The translations under genes and the position numbers were made by a program. DNA of 14,827 bases. It comes from Gemmatimonadota bacterium. Its GTDB lineage: Bacteria; Gemmatimonadota; Gemmatimonadetes; Gemmatimonadales; GWC2-71-9. The notes below the pieces were generated by a model that worked only from the letters and a program-made list of their open reading frames with translations, did not search any database and was not told the DNA's origin. Shown here in pieces: positions 1 to 7,408 of the stretch. The DNA lies in NCBI GenBank assembly GCA_029862935.1, contig JAOTWK010000039.1, positions 1 through 14,827 on the forward strand, read 5' to 3'. Within the stretch, counting starts at the first letter, position 1, and each line of letters opens with the position of its first letter.

Positions 1-83
1 TGCTGGAGCGTTGTAAACACAGGTCTCGCTCAACTCGAGGAGTCGTTCTACCGTACAGTCTTCGTCCGCTCGACGCCAGCACC

Positions 84-111
84 ACTCACGACTGACCACG
101 CACGACTCACC
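84..111. repeat. Degenerate heptamer tandem repeat upstream of kgd
   Basis: Four consecutive 7-base units with consensus ACTCACG occupy 84-90, 91-97, 98-104 and 105-111. Units 1 and 4 differ only at the last base, and units 2 and 3 each carry one or two changes. The array ends about 50 bases before the kgd start codon. It is either a decayed simple repeat or a spaced binding site. The unit structure is seen directly; any function is unknown. Confidence 0.55.
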
Positions 112-161
112 TTGTTATCTTCACCTCTTCGCCGACACTCTCCACGAGGAAACCGCTCTCC

Positions 162-3100
162 GTGTTCGACGACGTCTTCGAGACCGTCAACTCCGGCTTT
201 GCGCAGGCAATGTACGAGGACTACTTGCGCGATCCGTCCTCCGTGCCGGAGGAGTGGCGTAAGCTGTTCGAGAACGGCGTGAAGGGCGAGGAGCCGACTG
301 GGGCGGCGGCAGGGCGGCAGGGCGGCAGAGCGGCAGAAGAAGCAACTCCAGAGACACCCGATTCCGTCGAACCAGCTGCCCCGCCTGCCCCCGCTGCCCC
401 CGCTCCTTCTTCTCCCCCAGGCGAGCCCATTCAAGGTCCTGCCCTTCGGTTGCTCCAGAACATGGAGGCCTCGCTCGAGCTTCCCACGGCGACGTCGTTC
501 CGTGACGTCGACGTCACCCGATTGTGGAACGTGCGGGCTGCGCTCAACCGACATCTCAAAGAGCGCGGTATCAAGCTCTCATTCACACATTGCATCGGCT
601 GGGCCATGGTCAAGGCGGCTCGTGAGTATCCGTCGATGATCCACGCGGTGGCGCGGCAGGGGGAGGAATACCTCCGGGTGCAGCCGACCTCGGTGAACCT
701 TGGCCTGGCGGTGGACACGACGGGCAAACGAGGCGAGCGGCGACTCCTCGTGCCGGTCATTCGCGGCGCGGACCGCATGACGTTCGACGAGTTCCATGCG
801 GAGTACGAACGGCTTGTCACGGGAGCGCGGGACAACAAGCTCCTGCCCGACGAATACATGGGTGCCACGATGACGCTCACGAACCCCGGTACGATTGGGA
901 CGGTCGCGTCGGTTCCCCGACTCATGCGTGGACAGGGCTCGATCATCGGGACGGGTGCGATCCGTGATGTCGCGGGCACCCGAATCATGACGGTGAGCAG
1001 TACGTACGACCACCGGATCATCCAAGGTGCCGAGTCCGGGATGTTTCTACAGGTCATCGATCGGCTGTTGCAAGGAGACGAGGGATTTTACCATGCGCTC
1101 GCCGACGCCATGGAGATCGATGAGATCGCCGCGGAATCGGCGATTGGAGCGGCTCTGGTGGCCGGTACGGCCCCACGATCGGCGAAGGTCGCGGAAGGAA
1201 TCTCCGCGGCAATACTGCACCACGTGGCATCGGGCATGTCGGTGGTCGACAATTACCGTACCCACGGCCTTCTCGCCGCCCGCCTAGACCCGCTTGGCGT
1301 TCCAGCACGTGGTGACCCGGCACTCGACCCCGAGAATCTCGGACTCACACCTGAGATCATGAGGCAGGTCCCGGCCAGCGTCCTTCACACATACGTCGGC
1401 GGGGAAACACTCGAAGACGTGCTCCCGCGTCTGCGGGAGACCTATTGCGGCACAATCGCGTACGAGATCGAGCACATTGCCAACCATGAGGAGCGCGGCT
1501 GGCTCCGACGCGTCATCGAGTCAGGCGAGCATCGGCACCCGCTCACTGACGATGCCAAGGTCCGGCTGCTGCAGGAACTGACCAAGGTCGATGTCCTCGA
1601 GCGGTTTCTGCATCGGAACTACCTGGGTCACAAACGGTTTGGGATCGAAGGGCTCGACATGCTCGTACCCATGATCCACATGGCGCTCGCCCTGGCCGTG
1701 GATCAGGGAACGACGCAGGCAGTTGCCGGGATGGCACATCGTGGGCGCCTCAATGTGTTGACGCACATTCTCGGGCTTCCTTATGAGACCCTGCTGGCGG
1801 AGTTCGAGGGCGGCCGTGAAGTGGAGGAGACTCTCACGCCGATAGGCGGCACGGGAGACGTCAAATACCACCATGGGCTCGAGGGCACGTTCGTGACGAA
1901 TCGTGGCAGTCGGATCGACGTCACGCTGATGCCCAACCCCAGTCACCTCGAAGCCATAGACCCGGTGGTCGTCGGCAACACACGCGCGCGGCAGTGCAAT
2001 CGCACAGGACGTCGGTTGCTCCACGATTCCACTGCCGTGCTCCCGCTGCTCATCCACGGCGATGCTGCGTTTTCCGCTCAGGGGGTCGTCGCCGAGACCC
2101 TCAACCTCGCCCGTCTTGACGGCTACAGCACTGGGGGGACGCTCCACATCATCGCCAACAACCAAATCGGGTTCACCACACCTCAGCGTGAGGCGAGCTC
2201 GACCGACTACGCAAGTGATCTAGCAAAAGGCTTTGACGTGCCGATCGTCCACGTCAACGCTGACGACGCCGAGGCATGTCTGGCAGCTGTGTACCTCGCG
2301 ATGATGTACCGCCACAAGTTCCATGGGGACGTCGTCATCAACCTGGTCGGGTATCGTCGCCATGGTCATAACGAGGGAGACGAGCCTCGCTATACACAGC
2401 CCCTCATGTACAAGCGTATCGACGACCATCCCCCGGTCCGGGAGTTGTTTGCCAAGACGCTGGTCGAACAGGGAATCGTGCGAGAGGCCGAGTCCGAGCA
2501 GATGGTTCAGGCGCGGTACGACGAACTCGTGAAGATCCAGACGCAGCTCCGCAACAACCTGGAAGCATCGGCAGCGAACGGAGTGGAGCCCGACCGGATC
2601 ACCGGTATGTCGGTCTCGTTGGATGAGCCGACGACGGCGGTCGGTCTCGCGAGCCTCATCGATCTGAACGACGCGCTCTACACCATCCCTGACGGGTTCA
2701 CGATCAACCGGAAACTCAGGAAAGCCATCGATCGTCAGCGTGCGGCGTTTGTCGAGAACACAACAGTCGACTGGGCGCACGCAGAGGCTTTGGCATATGC
2801 CTCACTGCTCGCGGAGGGGGTCCCCGTCCGTCTCACCGGCCAGGATACGGTGCGTGGCACATTCAGCCAACGCCATCTTGCGTGGTTCGATGCGGAAACC
2901 GGTGAGCCCTATGTCGCGCTCCAGCATATGGAGCGCGCTACGGTTCCGATGGAGCTGCACAACTCCCCGCTCTCGGAATACGCGGCACTCGGCTTCGAGT
3001 ACGGGTACAGCGTCGCCGCACCGGAAGCAATCGTGCTGTGGGAGGCGCAGTTCGGCGATTTCGCCAACAGTGCCGAGGTCATCATCGATCAGTTCATCAT

Positions 3101-3794
3101 TGCAGGTCTTGCCAAGTGGGGGCAGACGACCCGGCTCACGATGCTGCTTCCTCACGGCTACGAGGGACAGGGTCCCGAGCACTCGAGTGCACGACTCGAG
3201 CGGTACTTGGCACTTGGCACTGAGGGCAATATTCGGGTGGCAAACTGCTCGACGCCGGCACAGTACTTCCACCTGCTGCGCCGGCAAGCGAAGCACAGTG
3301 AGCTGCGACCGCTCGTCATGATGACGCCAAAGAGCCTGCTTCGCTTACCGAGCGCGACGTCCGCAGCCCACCAGCTCGCGACTGGAAAGTTTCATCCCGT
3401 GTTGGATGACCCGACTCTCCCGGGGGGTCGCGACGACGTCACGCGTGTCGCACTGTGCTCGGGGAAGGTGTACTACGATGTCACCACCTCCGACTTACGT
3501 TCGGCCGCCCGACACGTCGCCCTCGGACGCCTCGAGCTGCTGTATCCGTTCCCCGAAGGTCACATCGCGTCACTCATCGAGTCGTATCCCAATGCTCGAG
3601 AGATTGTGTGGCTCCAGGAGGAACCGATGAACATGGGTGCACGGAAGTGGGTGATCCCGGCGCTCGCGAAGGTCGCACCGGCTGGCGTCAAGCTGGGCTA
3701 CGTGTCACGACCCGAGCGATCGAGCCCCGCCGAGGGATATCCCGCAGCGCACGCTGCAGAGCAGCAGCGACTGGTCAGAACGACGCTATCCTGA
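162..3794 (+). CDS. kgd: Multifunctional 2-oxoglutarate decarboxylase/dehydrogenase E1 with E2-like succinyltransferase domain (KGD/OdhA type)
   Basis: This 1210-residue protein is the fused TCA-cycle enzyme that decarboxylates 2-oxoglutarate with thiamine diphosphate and passes the succinyl group on. It has an E1-type N-terminal segment (about 1-40, with DPSSVPEEW), a Pro/Ala-rich linker (about 40-92), an E2-like acyltransferase domain (about 95-310) and the E1 part (about 360-1210). The E2 active-site motif DHRIIQGAESG is at 283-293, with His284. E1 motifs are GMAHRGRLN near 523, the ThDP/Mg motif from GDAAF near 633 to NNQ, and RRHGHNEGDEP near 731. Lipoyl and subunit-binding domains are absent, as known for KGD, which borrows lipoyl groups from another E2. 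The length matches mycobacterial KGD (about 1230). The start is GTG with a GAGG about 13 bases upstream, a rather long spacing. The G-rich octamer repeat in the linker is the oddity. No neighbouring E2 or E3 gene is present, as expected for a stand-alone fusion. Confidence 0.95.
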   Translation: MFDDVFETVNSGFAQAMYEDYLRDPSSVPEEWRKLFENGVKGEEPTGAAAGRQGGRAAEEATPETPDSVEPAAPPAPAAPAPSSPPGEPIQGPALRLLQNMEASLELPTATSFRDVDVTRLWNVRAALNRHLKERGIKLSFTHCIGWAMVKAAREYPSMIHAVARQGEEYLRVQPTSVNLGLAVDTTGKRGERRLLVPVIRGADRMTFDEFHAEYERLVTGARDNKLLPDEYMGATMTLTNPGTIGTVASVPRLMRGQGSIIGTGAIRDVAGTRIMTVSSTYDHRIIQGAESGMFLQVIDRLLQGDEGFYHALADAMEIDEIAAESAIGAALVAGTAPRSAKVAEGISAAILHHVASGMSVVDNYRTHGLLAARLDPLGVPARGDPALDPENLGLTPEIMRQVPASVLHTYVGGETLEDVLPRLRETYCGTIAYEIEHIANHEERGWLRRVIESGEHRHPLTDDAKVRLLQELTKVDVLERFLHRNYLGHKRFGIEGLDMLVPMIHMALALAVDQGTTQAVAGMAHRGRLNVLTHILGLPYETLLAEFEGGREVEETLTPIGGTGDVKYHHGLEGTFVTNRGSRIDVTLMPNPSHLEAIDPVVVGNTRARQCNRTGRRLLHDSTAVLPLLIHGDAAFSAQGVVAETLNLARLDGYSTGGTLHIIANNQIGFTTPQREASSTDYASDLAKGFDVPIVHVNADDAEACLAAVYLAMMYRHKFHGDVVINLVGYRRHGHNEGDEPRYTQPLMYKRIDDHPPVRELFAKTLVEQGIVREAESEQMVQARYDELVKIQTQLRNNLEASAANGVEPDRITGMSVSLDEPTTAVGLASLIDLNDALYTIPDGFTINRKLRKAIDRQRAAFVENTTVDWAHAEALAYASLLAEGVPVRLTGQDTVRGTFSQRHLAWFDAETGEPYVALQHMERATVPMELHNSPLSEYAALGFEYGYSVAAPEAIVLWEAQFGDFANSAEVIIDQFIIAGLAKWGQTTRLTMLLPHGYEGQGPEHSSARLERYLALGTEGNIRVANCSTPAQYFHLLRRQAKHSELRPLVMMTPKSLLRLPSATSAAHQLATGKFHPVLDDPTLPGGRDDVTRVALCSGKVYYDVTTSDLRSAARHVALGRLELLYPFPEGHIASLIESYPNAREIVWLQEEPMNMGARKWVIPALAKVAPAGVKLGYVSRPERSSPAEGYPAAHAAEQQRLVRTTLS
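304..335. repeat. G-rich octamer tandem repeat inside the kgd linker
   Basis: Four 8-base units with consensus GGGCGGCA lie at 304-311, 312-319, 320-327 and 328-335; the first and last carry one change each. The unit is not a multiple of three, so successive copies are read in different frames and together give the Gly/Arg/Ala-rich stretch near residues 48-58. A C-rich, Pro/Ala-coding tract follows at about 375-420 and is roughly complementary to the G-rich arm, so the linker mRNA could fold. Gain or loss of one unit would frameshift the gene. Confidence 0.7.
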
Positions 3795-5636
3795 CGATTC
3801 AGTCGACTGCCCGGGCCGATCGCCTGACCGCGCGTCCCTCAGCACCAAGCTCAACCTGGCCCGAGCCCGCTCGACCGCTGCGCGGTAAGCATCGCCAGTG
3901 ACCTTGTCTCGTAGACGCTCGCTCACGGGCAACACCATGGGAACTGGTTCCCAGTACACCGATGCACCGGTCTCTCGATCGATCACGTTTCCGTTGTTCA
4001 GCAGCGTGTTGGCCATCGCCAATCTCGATCCACTGAGCGCGTCCTGCATCGCTTCGTACCGCGCCTGCCGCCCCGGATCAACGAACCGCAGGTGGCGATG
4101 GCCCACCGCAGCCATGAAGTATTGGGACGGCACGAATGCAATACCGTCCAGCCGAAGCTCCTCACACACGACGATGAGCCACGCGGCGATTTCTCGCAGC
4201 ATGCCAAGACCCGGGTGGCTCTGACCGGGTAGCTGGGCTCGGCGTGTCGTGAACGCACCGCGCGGATTCTGCAGCAACATCCACTCGATTTCCAAAGCTT
4301 CAAAGCCGGGGACGATGCTCCGGCTCCGCGATGCCTTGAGCTCGAACAGGAGGTCTCGACTGTCGGGTGTCCCCAACACCCGCAACACCGTTCCCAGCCC
4401 GGACGGAGCGTCCAGGGTTACCGTGAGGTCGGGAAATCCACGGGCACGAATGCCGTCGAGCACGCCCAAGCGCTCGAGCTGCAGCTCGACGGCGTACCGC
4501 GAGAACTTCCCGAGAAACCGCGCGTCGTCGTGCTCGACGAGCCCCATGAGATCGCCAGGGGAGAGATTCCAGTCGTCGTTCTCCTCGGGCGTCGAGTCCT
4601 GAACCTGCCATTGTTTCGATATCGCTCGGAATTTCTGCAGCACCATTTGCACGTCATCCGGTGGTTCGATCACGTCGCCCGAAATCAGCCAGCTCAGAAA
4701 CCTCGCCGTGTAACGCCAGGCCGCGGTCCCGTACCCACCAGCGAGGACGACGACCAACGGAGGGGACTCACCGTTGGACCGAATGGCGTTCACGACAAAC
4801 TGATCGCGCGCCAGCAAACCAGTCTCAGAGAGCTGCCAGTCGCCGAGGGCATCTGTTGTGGCGCCGTCCACACCCGCAACGTAGAGCACCAGACCCGGAC
4901 GGTGGCTCGCCACAACGGGCGGCAACTCCGTACTGAGGACCTGCAGAAGTGTCTCGTCAGTGACGTCGCTCCCAAGGGCTACGCTCTTCGAGGCGACGGC
5001 AGGCGTTTCGTCCCACGGGATGTTGTGGACAGAAAACGTGAACACGCTCTCATCATCGGCAAACGCTGCCCTCGTTCCGTTGCCGTCGTGCAGATCGAGA
5101 TCCACGATCAGGATCGGTTCCGTGAACCCTCGGGCCCGGAGCCTCGAGATGGCAACCGCCACGTCGTTGAAGATGCAAAACCCCATGCCCTCGTTCGGGG
5201 TCGCGTGGTGAAGACCGCCCCCGAGGTGAACCGCTACTCGTCCGGAGCGAAGTGCCAGCCGCGTCGCTTGGATGGTGCCGCCGACCATGACACGTGCAAG
5301 GTCGATCGCTGCCTGAGCCTGGTGGTTTCCCAACTCGGCGCCGAGGATCTCTCCGACGACCCGCGGATCGGCTAGGGACTCGACATATGTCGCGCTGTGG
5401 ACACGCAGAATGTTCGCGAGCGACGCCGCGATCGGTCGGCTCACATCCTGTTTGCGGATCAAGCCCTGGGCAAGAAGAAACGCCAGAATCTTTTCTGAGC
5501 GGGCGGGATCGAGCAGGCCGCCGGCCACCGTGTGCACATAGCGCCGGTGGTGCACCAGGACGACCCCCGGGGGCCTCAACGTGAGCCGAACCCATCGGCT
5601 CACCCTGGTCGGAAGAGTCCGCAACCGATCGATCAT
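3786..5636 (-). CDS. Histone deacetylase-family (class IV-like) amidohydrolase with unrecognised C-terminal domain
   Basis: Residues about 20-320 form a zinc-dependent deacetylase domain of the arginase/deacetylase fold, which removes acetyl groups from lysines or small amines. Visible motifs are GGGLHHA with the His143-His144 dyad, GFCIFNDVAVA, the zinc ligands Asp181 and His183 in DLDLHDGNG, a third likely ligand Asp257 in AGVDGATTD, and the transition-state Tyr302 in LAGGYG. The xGNG form after the zinc His (rather than HGDG) and the short domain resemble class IV/HDAC11-like proteins. Residues about 325-616 are a second region I do not recognise; its most distinctive blocks are LLQNPRGAF, LPGQSHPGLGML and a wEPvPMVLPVS segment near 562-572. 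No signal peptide is seen, so it is probably cytosolic. The gene converges on kgd with a 9-base overlap and is divergent from otsB. The substrate cannot be told; AcuC-like, polyamine or protein deacetylation are all possible. Confidence 0.85.
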   Translation of the reverse strand: MIDRLRTLPTRVSRWVRLTLRPPGVVLVHHRRYVHTVAGGLLDPARSEKILAFLLAQGLIRKQDVSRPIAASLANILRVHSATYVESLADPRVVGEILGAELGNHQAQAAIDLARVMVGGTIQATRLALRSGRVAVHLGGGLHHATPNEGMGFCIFNDVAVAISRLRARGFTEPILIVDLDLHDGNGTRAAFADDESVFTFSVHNIPWDETPAVASKSVALGSDVTDETLLQVLSTELPPVVASHRPGLVLYVAGVDGATTDALGDWQLSETGLLARDQFVVNAIRSNGESPPLVVVLAGGYGTAAWRYTARFLSWLISGDVIEPPDDVQMVLQKFRAISKQWQVQDSTPEENDDWNLSPGDLMGLVEHDDARFLGKFSRYAVELQLERLGVLDGIRARGFPDLTVTLDAPSGLGTVLRVLGTPDSRDLLFELKASRSRSIVPGFEALEIEWMLLQNPRGAFTTRRAQLPGQSHPGLGMLREIAAWLIVVCEELRLDGIAFVPSQYFMAAVGHRHLRFVDPGRQARYEAMQDALSGSRLAMANTLLNNGNVIDRETGASVYWEPVPMVLPVSERLRDKVTGDAYRAAVERARARLSLVLRDARSGDRPGQSTESSG

Positions 5637-5753
5637 GTTGCTCTCAGGAGCCGTGACACGCTATCAAGATGTCGACCTGGGCACCACCCTCCAAGCGCGT
5701 CGATCGTGATGCGACCTTGACGCGGGGCCCCCGGTCGGGGACTTTGCGGACGC
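5637..5753. promoter_or_regulatory. Divergent intergenic region between the deacetylase gene and otsB
   Basis: These 117 bases must hold the start signals of both flanking genes. The clearest structure is an interrupted palindrome, CCCCG-GT-CGGGG, at 5729-5740, next to an 8-base palindrome GGGGCCCC at 5724-5731, ending 13 bases before the otsB ATG. It could be an operator or a 5'-UTR hairpin. A TTGACG at 5717-5722 resembles a -35 box but has no convincing -10. Neither gene shows a strong Shine-Dalgarno. Confidence 0.35.
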
Positions 5754-6554
5754 ATGAGCCCAGTCACACTCCCGCATGCCGTCGACGAATTCGACGAAAT
5801 CGAGCGCCACCTTCGGGGCCGACAGGTTGCGCTCTTCCTCGACTACGACGGCACGCTGACCCCCATCGTTGAACGGCCGGAGCTCGCGATCCTCTCGACG
5901 GAAATGCGTCGAGTCGTCGCGACCCTTGCCGCGCAGCTCCCCGTTGCGATTGTCAGCGGTCGCGATCGAGCTGACGTCGAACAGCTCGTTGGCCTGGATT
6001 CCCTGTACTACGCTGGGAGCCACGGCTTCGACATCTCGGGTCCTGACGGGCTGCAGCGGATTCACCCAGCCGGCAACGCTGCCGCGGCATCACTCGATCG
6101 CGCAACGAATGAGCTGGGAGTGGAACTGAAACACGTCGATGGGGCCCTCATCGAACGCAAGCGGTTCGCCGTGGCCGTGCACTTCCGGTTGGTCGCCGCT
6201 GAGCACCGGGATCGCGTCCGGACTGCATTCGAAGATGTGGCATCACGGCACTCGGGCCTCCGAGTGACGGGTGGCAAGTGCGTGTACGAGCTCAGACCGG
6301 ACGTTGCATGGGGCAAGGGCTTCGCGGTGCAGTGGCTACTCGAATTGTTTGCACAGGATGCGGAAACGTCCCTACCCTGCTACATCGGAGATGATGAGAC
6401 GGATGAAGACGCGTTTGCGGTTGTCGCCGACAGAGGTATCGGCATCCTGGTCGCTGAGGAACCCCCGGACACGAAGGCGCAGTACTACCTGCGCAGTCCG
6501 ATGGAGGTCAAGGAGTTCCTCCAGTGTGTCCACCGCGTCGCTCCCGTGATCTGA
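5754..6554 (+). CDS. otsB: Trehalose-6-phosphate phosphatase
   Basis: This 266-residue HAD-superfamily phosphatase hydrolyses trehalose-6-phosphate to trehalose and phosphate in the cytoplasm. Motif I is DYDGTLTPI, with nucleophile Asp30 and general acid Asp32; motif II is IVSGR; a WGKG lysine (motif III region) lies near residue 186; and motif IV is GDDETDED with Asp213/Asp214 for Mg binding. AGSHGFDI near 86-93 is typical of OtsB caps. The length fits the family (about 250-270). The usual partner OtsA is not in this window, so trehalose-6-phosphate would have to come from a distant gene or from import. It leads a three-gene run: YggT starts 15 bases after its stop. There is no clear Shine-Dalgarno before the ATG. 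Confidence 0.93.
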   Translation: MSPVTLPHAVDEFDEIERHLRGRQVALFLDYDGTLTPIVERPELAILSTEMRRVVATLAAQLPVAIVSGRDRADVEQLVGLDSLYYAGSHGFDISGPDGLQRIHPAGNAAAASLDRATNELGVELKHVDGALIERKRFAVAVHFRLVAAEHRDRVRTAFEDVASRHSGLRVTGGKCVYELRPDVAWGKGFAVQWLLELFAQDAETSLPCYIGDDETDEDAFAVVADRGIGILVAEEPPDTKAQYYLRSPMEVKEFLQCVHRVAPVI

Positions 6555-6569
6555 GTCCAGGTTACAGCG

Positions 6570-7139
6570 ATGAACGTCTTTCTCGATGTTTTGCGCTTGG
6601 TTGTTTTTGCGACCTTCGTGTTCTCCAGCGCCGTCGCACTGGGCTCGTGGGCGGTTCGGGCTCGTCGGCTCAATCCGTTCAGCCGATCCGGGCAGATCAT
6701 TCGCCGACTCTCCGACCCCGTCCTGTCACCAATCGAAACGTGGCTCGTCCGTCGAGGAGGGAATCCTCACCAGGCGGGGATCTGGTTGGTCGGTATCAGT
6801 GTCGTCGGTGGGATTCTCGTTGTCACGGTGATTCAGTGGCTTGTCGTACAGGCGGCAGGAATTGCGCAGGTCTCCATCTCAGGGCCGCGGGCAATCGCGC
6901 GCACGCTGGTGTATTACGCGAGCCAACTGGTCTTGTTGGCGCTCATCGTCCGTGTCATCGGTTCGTGGTTCGGCAAAGGTCAGTTCACGCCATGGATGCG
7001 ACCCTTCTACGTGCTCACCGACTGGATCGTTCGACCACTGAGGCGCATCATCCCGCCGATCGGTATGATCGACATCACGCCTCTCGTTGCGTGGTTCCTG
7101 ATTCTCGTCATTCGTCCGTTGGTGCTAGGACTCTTGTGA
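6570..7139 (+). CDS. yggT: YggT family integral membrane protein
   Basis: A 189-residue, very hydrophobic protein with about four membrane spans (near residues 5-29, 70-98, 110-132 and 162-188). It carries the YggT signature around DPVLSPIETWLVR and again in YVLTDWIVRPLRRIIPPIGMIDITPLV: short amphipathic loops with Pro and Arg followed by a D-[IF]-[ST]-P-[LI] turn. This gives the two-repeat YggT form. YggT proteins are linked to membrane or cell-envelope stress and osmotic tolerance in some bacteria, but the biochemical role is not established. The start ATG follows the otsB stop by 15 bases with only a weak AGG upstream, so coupling to otsB is plausible. Its stop overlaps the start of the DUF167 gene, repeating the yggT-yggU order seen in enterobacteria. 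Confidence 0.88.
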   Translation: MNVFLDVLRLVVFATFVFSSAVALGSWAVRARRLNPFSRSGQIIRRLSDPVLSPIETWLVRRGGNPHQAGIWLVGISVVGGILVVTVIQWLVVQAAGIAQVSISGPRAIARTLVYYASQLVLLALIVRVIGSWFGKGQFTPWMRPFYVLTDWIVRPLRRIIPPIGMIDITPLVAWFLILVIRPLVLGLL

Positions 7140-7408
7140 GCGATGCGGCTCAGCTGCTGGTTCATGTCCAGCCACGGGCAAAACGGACGGAACTGGTCGG
7201 GTGGCACGGCAACGCCATCAAGGTGCGTGTTGCCGCGCCACCGGTGGACGGTGCGGCCAACGACGCGCTCGTGGCGTTTCTCGCCAGCGAGATCGGTACG
7301 CAGCGTTCTGCCATTACAATCATTGGAGGCGCGACCGGCCGTGAGAAACGGGTTGCCATCGCCGGTGTGACCCGGGCAGAGATTCTTCGACGCCTGCGTC
7401 TCGCCTAG
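7136..7408 (+). CDS. yggU: DUF167/YggU family small protein
   Basis: This 90-residue protein shows the full DUF167 pattern: an HVQPRAKRTELVG strand near the N-terminus, the highly conserved KVRVAAPPVDGAANDALVAFLA block near 30-51, and the G.a.greK.v.i (GATGREKRVAIAG) C-terminal block. The start is GTG at 7136, giving a 4-base GTGA overlap with the yggT stop; reading in this frame can extend further left, but that extension lies inside yggT and has no family similarity. The function of DUF167 proteins is unknown. Its TAG stop shares the palindromic CTAG at 7405-7408 with the stop of the convergent galT-like gene. Confidence 0.93.
   Translation: MSDAAQLLVHVQPRAKRTELVGWHGNAIKVRVAAPPVDGAANDALVAFLASEIGTQRSAITIIGGATGREKRVAIAGVTRAEILRRLRLA

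Noticed and set aside
1..16. Possible tail of an upstream plus-strand gene, ending in TAA at 14-16.
   Set aside because: Only four codons are visible, so no family or reading frame can be supported.
92..121. Possible kgd promoter: CTGACC, 18-base spacer, TATCTT.
   Set aside because: Only four of six matches in each box, overlapping the heptamer repeat; too weak to list in a GC-rich genome whose promoter consensus is unknown.
4530..5375. Long plus-strand frame (281 codons) opposite the deacetylase gene.
   Set aside because: The opposite strand encodes clear deacetylase motifs; this frame is compositionally odd (Arg/His-rich) and matches nothing.
6524..7135. Long frame upstream of the DUF167 gene, suggesting a larger protein.
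   Set aside because: It overlaps yggT out of frame and contains no family signature before residue 1 of DUF167; the GTG at 7136 explains the domain fully.
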